From Rhodobacteraceae bacterium UBA6273 (lineage in GTDB: Bacteria; Pseudomonadota; Alphaproteobacteria; Rhodobacterales; Rhodobacteraceae): a DNA stretch of 35,329 bases. Under the pieces are notes generated by a model, which saw nothing but the letters and a program-made list of their open reading frames with translations, made no database searches and was not told where the DNA came from. The stretch lies in assembly GCA_002440625.1 (NCBI GenBank), contig DJUV01000183.1:1-35329 (forward strand). The letters are read 5' to 3'. This document shows positions 31,453-35,329 of this stretch, in pieces (the first letter of the stretch is position 1; each line of letters begins with the position of its first letter). The position numbers and the translations under genes are program-made.

Positions 31453-32691
31453 ATGAACGCAGACAAGACCATCCTGATCGTCGGAACCTACGATACCAAG
31501 GATGATGAACTGCGCTACATGGCCGGGGTGATCCGTGGGCAGGGCGGGGGTGTCCTGACCATGGATGTCAGCGTCCTTGGCGATCCGTCGCAACCTGTGG
31601 ACATTTCCAAGCATCAGGTCATCGGCGAAGTCAGCCTGACCATCGCCACCATAGCCGGATACGGCGACGAGAACCGGGCGATGCAGGCGATGGCCGATGG
31701 TGCTGCCCGGCTGGTGGCGCGGCTTTTCGTCGAGGGGCGCATCGACGGCATCGTGATCCTCGGCGGTTCGATGGGCACCGACCTTGCGCTTGACGTCTGC
31801 GCCGCATTGCCGCTCGGGGTGCCGAAATACGTCGTCTCCACCGTCGCCTTCTCGCCGCTGATTCCGGCGGAGCGTCTCGCGCCCGATATCCAGATGATCC
31901 TATGGGCGGGCGGGCTTTACGGGCTGAATTCAGTCTGCAAGGCCTCGCTCAGTCAGGCGGCGGGGGCGGTCCTTGGCGCCGCGCGGGCGGTCGAGGGGAC
32001 AGGGCGCGACCGGCCGCTGATCGGCATGACCTCCTTCGGCAAGACGGTGCTGCGCTACATGGTGGCGCTGAAGCCGGCGCTCGAGGCGCGGGGGTTCGAG
32101 GTTGCGGTGTTCCATGCCACGGGAATGGGCGGTCGGGCCTTTGAATGCCTTGCCGCCAACGGGGCCTTTGCCTGCGTCTTCGACTTTGCCACGCAGGAAG
32201 TCGGCAACCACATCAACGGCTCGGCCATCACGGCGGGCGAGAACCGGCTCACGGCGGCAGGGCGGGCCGGGGTGCCGCAGATCGTGGCGCCGGGGTGCTA
32301 TGACCTCGTGGATCTCGTCGGCTGGCAGCCGGTTCCGCCCGCACTTGTGGGTCTGCCAAGCCATGCCCACAACCGTCTTCTCAGTTCCGTCGTCCTTGAT
32401 GCCGAGGGTCGGCGGAATGTGGCGCGGGCGCTTTGCTCGCGGATGGCGGAGGCAGCGGGCCCGACGGTGATGCTGATGCCACTTGGTGGCTGCGGCGAAT
32501 GGGACCGGCCGGGGAACGATCTCCATGACGCCGAGGGGCTCGCGGCCTTCGCCGGGGCCTTGCGGGACAGTTGCCCGCCGAACGTGGAGCTGCGCGAGAT
32601 CGACGCCCATATCAACGACGCCGGTTTTGCGGAGACCGCGCTGGCAGTATTCGACGACTGGTTGGCAAAGGGGATCGTGAAGCGCTGGTAA
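31453..32691 (+). CDS. Tm-1-like ATP-binding protein (UPF0261 family)
   Basis: 412 residues from the ATG at 31453 (MNADKTILIVGTYDTKDDEL). The opening strand and TYDTKDDELRYM motif, the GGSMGTDLALDVCAALPLGVPK segment, GMTSFGKTVLRYMVALKPAL and the C-terminal LREIDAHINDAGFAETAL are typical of the UPF0261/Tm-1-like family. The tomato Tm-1 N-terminal domain, which blocks tobamovirus replication, belongs here; bacterial members are thought to be enzymes, with no agreed reaction. About 25 bp after the aldehyde dehydrogenase, so likely in the same operon and pathway. Cytoplasmic. The catalytic role is unknown. Confidence 0.9.
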   Translation: MNADKTILIVGTYDTKDDELRYMAGVIRGQGGGVLTMDVSVLGDPSQPVDISKHQVIGEVSLTIATIAGYGDENRAMQAMADGAARLVARLFVEGRIDGIVILGGSMGTDLALDVCAALPLGVPKYVVSTVAFSPLIPAERLAPDIQMILWAGGLYGLNSVCKASLSQAAGAVLGAARAVEGTGRDRPLIGMTSFGKTVLRYMVALKPALEARGFEVAVFHATGMGGRAFECLAANGAFACVFDFATQEVGNHINGSAITAGENRLTAAGRAGVPQIVAPGCYDLVDLVGWQPVPPALVGLPSHAHNRLLSSVVLDAEGRRNVARALCSRMAEAAGPTVMLMPLGGCGEWDRPGNDLHDAEGLAAFAGALRDSCPPNVELREIDAHINDAGFAETALAVFDDWLAKGIVKRW

Positions 32692-32735
32692 GCGTCACGA
32701 TCGCAGGCCCGTCCGGCGACGCCCTCAGGCCAAGG

Positions 32736-33350
32736 CTATTGGGGAGCCTCCGGCCTTGCCGCCGCGAAGGCGGGGAGCGGTTCAAGATGCGCGCCGATGC
32801 GGGTCAGGCGCGGCAGGGGCGCAAGGTCCACGCCCCAGCGGCGGGCGTTGTAAAGCTGCGGCACGAGGCAGAGGTCGGGAAGCGTCACCGCGTTCCTGTA
32901 GCAATAGTCGCCATCGTCGACCATCTTCTCAAGCGCCGCGAGGCCCGGGGCGATGAATTCCCGCATCCAGCTATCCATGGTGATGCCGCCGGCGGAATGA
33001 TCGGCGGCGTAACGGGCGACGCGCAAGTTGCAGACGGGGTGGATCTCCATCGCCACGGCATGGGCAAGCGCCCGGACCCGCGCGCGGCCCGGCGCATCGG
33101 CGGGCAGAAGGCCAAGGCCCCGCGTCTCGTCGAGATATTCGATGATGGCGAGCGACTGGGTGAAGCGGTGGCCGTCGATTTCCAGCACCGGGACAAGGCC
33201 TTGCGGATTGCGGGCGAGGTGATCACCCTCGCGCTGCTCGCCATCCGCGAGGTTCACGGCGACGGCGCGCCAGTCGAGCCCGGCGAGGTTCAGCGCGATG
33301 CGGACCCGGTAGCTCGCCGAGGACCGCCAGTAGTCGTAGAGCGTTATCAT
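32736..33350 (-). CDS. maiA: Maleylacetoacetate isomerase (zeta-class GST)
   Basis: 204 residues from the ATG at 33350 (MITLYDYWRSSASYRVRIAL). Glutathione-dependent isomerase that turns maleylacetoacetate into fumarylacetoacetate in tyrosine and homogentisate breakdown. The zeta-class signature SSASYRVRIALNLAG (SSCSWRVRIAL in the family) carries the catalytic Ser; NPQGLVPVLEIDG and FTQSLAIIEYLDE bind glutathione. A helical C-terminal domain follows with HPVCNLRV and TLPDLCLVPQLYNARRW. The start overlaps the MarR stop (ATGA), so the two genes are coupled and divergent from homogentisate dioxygenase. The third enzyme of the set, fumarylacetoacetase, is not in the window. Confidence 0.93.
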   Translation of the reverse strand: MITLYDYWRSSASYRVRIALNLAGLDWRAVAVNLADGEQREGDHLARNPQGLVPVLEIDGHRFTQSLAIIEYLDETRGLGLLPADAPGRARVRALAHAVAMEIHPVCNLRVARYAADHSAGGITMDSWMREFIAPGLAALEKMVDDGDYCYRNAVTLPDLCLVPQLYNARRWGVDLAPLPRLTRIGAHLEPLPAFAAARPEAPQ

Positions 33351-33805
33351 ACCTTGTCCCCTGTGATCCGGTCGAGCCCGGCCTCGAACCCCTGAAGCGT
33401 TTCGGCGAGCCGGGCCGCGACTTCGGCCTGATAGGCGATGGCGATGGGCAGGAGCCGCGCCATCAGCGCCCGGCCTTTCTGGGTCAGCGACAGTTGCAAG
33501 AGCCGCCGGTCGCTTTCGTTGATCTCCTTGGCGATATAGCCCGCCGCTTCCAGCCGCGAGGCGGCGCGGCTGACCTTCGACTTCTCCATCGCCACCCGCG
33601 CCTCGATGTCGCGGACCGAGACATTGCCGGAATGGGCGAGATGCACGAGCACGCGCCATTCCGGCACCGAGATTCCGAATTCGGTGCGGTAGCGGCGGGC
33701 GAGGCCTTCGCTCAGCTTTTCCGCCGCCACGGCGAGGCGGTACGGCAGGAAGCGCGTCAGGTCGAAATCGGGTAGGCCAGATTTGCTTGTGATAGGCGCG
33801 GTCAT
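33347..33805 (-). CDS. MarR-family regulator of the homogentisate genes
   Basis: 152 residues from the ATG at 33805, which has GGAG 6 nt upstream; the ATG at 33829 adds 8 residues but has no ribosome site. MarR fold: a helical dimerisation start (LPYRLAVAAEKLSEGLARRY), winged helix with VSVRDIEARVAMEKSKVSRAASRLEAAGYIAKE, wing INESDRRLLQLSLTQKGRAL, and final dimer helices. It is coupled to maiA and divergent from hmgA, so it most likely represses both and is released by a pathway compound. A TTGCA/TGCAA dyad lies just upstream of it. The target assignment is from position. Confidence 0.9.
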   Translation of the reverse strand: MTAPITSKSGLPDFDLTRFLPYRLAVAAEKLSEGLARRYRTEFGISVPEWRVLVHLAHSGNVSVRDIEARVAMEKSKVSRAASRLEAAGYIAKEINESDRRLLQLSLTQKGRALMARLLPIAIAYQAEVAARLAETLQGFEAGLDRITGDKV

Positions 33806-33834
33806 GCGGTCTCCGTCAGTGGCGGCCATGATCG

Positions 33835-33884
33835 TTGCAAGTGCAATAAATTACCTTGACACCGTTTCATATGCAACGAATACT
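33835..33884 (+). promoter_or_regulatory. Candidate hmgA promoter and MarR operator
   Basis: TTGCA-AG-TGCAA (33835-33846) is a perfect 5-bp dyad; a related half-site, ATGCAAC, lies at 33871-33877. Between them a promoter-like pair, TTGACA (33856-33861) and AATACT (33879-33884) with a 17-bp spacer, points to hmgA. MarR binding here would block it. Read by eye. Confidence 0.5.
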
Positions 33885-33930
33885 CCGACGCAATCCGAAT
33901 GGAAAGACTCAAGGAAGAGGAGGTACTCCC

Positions 33931-35292
33931 ATGACCCATCATGACCTTCCGCGCGGCATGGTCCGTGCTCCGGGCGGCCTTGGCATCCATGACGGCTACA
34001 TGCCCGGCTTCGGCAATGATTTCGAGACCGAGGCCCTGCCGGGCGCGCTGCCGGAAGGGCAGAACAGCCCGCAAAAATGCAACTACGGGCTTTATGGCGA
34101 GCAGCTTTCCGGTACCGCCTTTACTGCGCCGAGCCATCAGAACGAACGCACCTGGTGCTACCGCATCCGGCCTTCGGTGAAGCATTCGGGGCGCTATGCG
34201 AAGATCGCGCTTCCCTACTGGAAGACCGCGCCGCATGTGGTCGAGGATGTCATCAGCCTTGGCCAGTACCGCTGGGACCCGGTGCACCATGCGGGCGAAA
34301 GACTGACCTGGCTGACCGGCATGCGGACGATGACCACGGCGGGGGATGTGAACACGCAAGTCGGCATGGCGAGCCATATCTACCTAGTCACCGACAGCAT
34401 GCAGGACGCCTATTTCTATTCGGCGGATTCCGAACTGCTGGTGGTGCCGCAAGAGGGCCGTTTGCGCTTTTGCACCGAACTTGGCATCATCGACCTTGAG
34501 CCGAAGGAAATCGCGGTGATCCCGCGCGGCCTTGTCTACCGGGTCGAGGTGCTGGAAGGCCCGGCGCGCGGCTTTGTCTGCGAAAACTACGGCCAGAAGT
34601 TCGAGCTTCCGGGCCGCGGGCCGATTGGCGCCAATTGCATGGCGAACCGGCGCGACTTCAAGACCCCGGTGGCGGCCTTCGAGGACCGCGAGGTTCCGTC
34701 TACCCTGACCATCAAATGGTGCGGCCAGTTCCATGAGACGAAGATCGGCCATTCGCCCTTGGACGTGGTGGCCTGGCACGGCAACTACGCGCCGGTAAAG
34801 TATGACCTGCGCACCTACTGCCCGATCGGGGCGATCCTTTTTGATCATCCCGATCCGTCGATCTTCACCGTGCTGACGGCGCCCTCGGGCGTGGCGGGGA
34901 CGGCGAATATCGACTTCGTCCTGTTCCGCGAGCGCTGGATGGTGATGGAAAACACCTTCCGTCCGCCGTGGTACCACAAGAACGTCATGTCGGAGCTGAT
35001 GGGCAATATCTACGGCCAGTATGACGCGAAGCCGCAGGGTTTTGTTCCGGGCGGCATGTCCCTGCACAACATGATGCTGCCGCACGGGCCGGACCGCGAG
35101 GCTTTCGAGGGCGCGTCGAATGGCGAGCTGAAGCCCCACAAGCTCGACAACACCATGTCCTTCATGTTCGAGACACGCTTCCCGCAGCACCTGACGGAAT
35201 TTGCCGCGAAGGAAGCGCCGCTGCAGGACGATTACATCGACTGCTGGGAGAGCCTCGAGAAGAAGTTCGACGGCACGCCGGGTTTGAAGTGA
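33931..35292 (+). CDS. hmgA: Homogentisate 1,2-dioxygenase
   Basis: 453 residues from the ATG at 33931, with AGGAGG 7 nt upstream. An Fe(II) enzyme that opens the homogentisate ring to give maleylacetoacetate, the substrate of the adjacent isomerase. Family marks: [19 protein letters not shown] at the N-terminus, [48 protein letters not shown] in the cupin, and [16 protein letters not shown] with [15 protein letters not shown] supplying the iron-binding His/Glu residues. The length is normal. The gene is divergent from the MarR/maiA pair and ends close to the window edge; fumarylacetoacetase may follow outside the window. Confidence 0.96.
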   Translation: MTHHDLPRGMVRAPGGLGIHDGYMPGFGNDFETEALPGALPEGQNSPQKCNYGLYGEQLSGTAFTAPSHQNERTWCYRIRPSVKHSGRYAKIALPYWKTAPHVVEDVISLGQYRWDPVHHAGERLTWLTGMRTMTTAGDVNTQVGMASHIYLVTDSMQDAYFYSADSELLVVPQEGRLRFCTELGIIDLEPKEIAVIPRGLVYRVEVLEGPARGFVCENYGQKFELPGRGPIGANCMANRRDFKTPVAAFEDREVPSTLTIKWCGQFHETKIGHSPLDVVAWHGNYAPVKYDLRTYCPIGAILFDHPDPSIFTVLTAPSGVAGTANIDFVLFRERWMVMENTFRPPWYHKNVMSELMGNIYGQYDAKPQGFVPGGMSLHNMMLPHGPDREAFEGASNGELKPHKLDNTMSFMFETRFPQHLTEFAAKEAPLQDDYIDCWESLEKKFDGTPGLK

Positions 35293-35296
35293 GGAA

Positions 35297-35315
35297 GCGG
35301 GGGCGCCGCCCCCGC
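35297..35315. terminator. GC-rich hairpin after hmgA, Rhodobacteraceae-type repeat
   Basis: GCGGGGGCG and CGCCCCCGC are perfect 9-nt arms around a single C, starting 5 bp after the hmgA stop and followed by ACCCCCGAGGTATT. I recall similar GGGGGCG-n-CCCCCGC hairpins with this tail recurring behind genes in Rhodobacteraceae (from memory, unverified). Likely a terminator or 3'-end element. Confidence 0.55.
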
Positions 35316-35329
35316 ACCCCCGAGGTATT

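Noticed and set aside
31453..32691. Antiviral role for the Tm-1-like protein
   Set aside because: The plant Tm-1 activity is against tobamovirus; here the gene sits in a catabolic operon, which favours an enzyme.

Overview
The window looks like chromosomal DNA of a GC-rich alphaproteobacterium, most likely a member of the Rhodobacteraceae. The basis is the high GC content with strong GC3, the gene families present, dense packing with many ATGA-type overlaps, and a GC-rich hairpin at the far right of a type I associate with that family. No rRNA, tRNA, CRISPR array or prophage was seen.

Layout. (1) 1-3.7 kb: a two-component system (histidine kinase cut by the left edge, OmpR-type regulator) lies behind a secreted PepSY protein. 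Divergent from it is a second secreted protein carrying the same Gly/Asn-rich repeat. (2) 3.7-8.7 kb: two small hypotheticals, a multicopper oxidase wrecked by frameshifts, a copper-type P1B ATPase with a candidate MerR/CueR-type promoter, and a periplasmic unknown coupled to it. (3) 8.8-13.3 kb: an orphan GT8-like glycosyltransferase, a small DUF6522-like protein, an operon of DUF5602-like protein, Tat-exported cupredoxin and ECF sigma factor, then an HPP-CBS membrane protein. (4) 13.3-19.5 kb: the most unusual part. A leftward operon encodes a SARP-type regulator with TPR-like repeats, an 84-residue unknown, and a 765-residue fusion of a PAP2/vanadium-haloperoxidase domain to a subtilisin-like protease, headed by ten Thr-Lys repeats. 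Divergent from it is an alpha-oxoamine-synthase-like protein that has lost its PLP lysine. The intergenic space holds an 11-bp-period direct repeat plus an inverted copy, which resembles SARP binding sites. (5) 19.5-21.5 kb: insertion-sequence debris (IS5-like and IS110-like, both broken). (6) 21.5-35.3 kb: metabolic genes. These are MTA phosphorylase, a two-subunit molybdenum hydroxylase, a catabolic cluster (MBL hydrolase, class III aminotransferase, IclR regulator, APC permease, aldehyde dehydrogenase, Tm-1-like protein), and the homogentisate genes (MarR regulator, maleylacetoacetate isomerase, homogentisate dioxygenase).

How the genes work together. Regions 1-3 suggest envelope and copper/redox stress handling. 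Region 4 looks like a self-contained, tightly regulated unit of unknown purpose and is my main candidate for an undescribed system: a regulator, a small partner, a two-headed hydrolase with both active sites intact, and a probable pseudoenzyme sharing a candidate operator. Regions 5-6 are IS scars followed by amine/amino-acid and aromatic amino-acid catabolism with local regulators and plausible operators. All functional statements come from reading translated sequence by eye; no database search was run.
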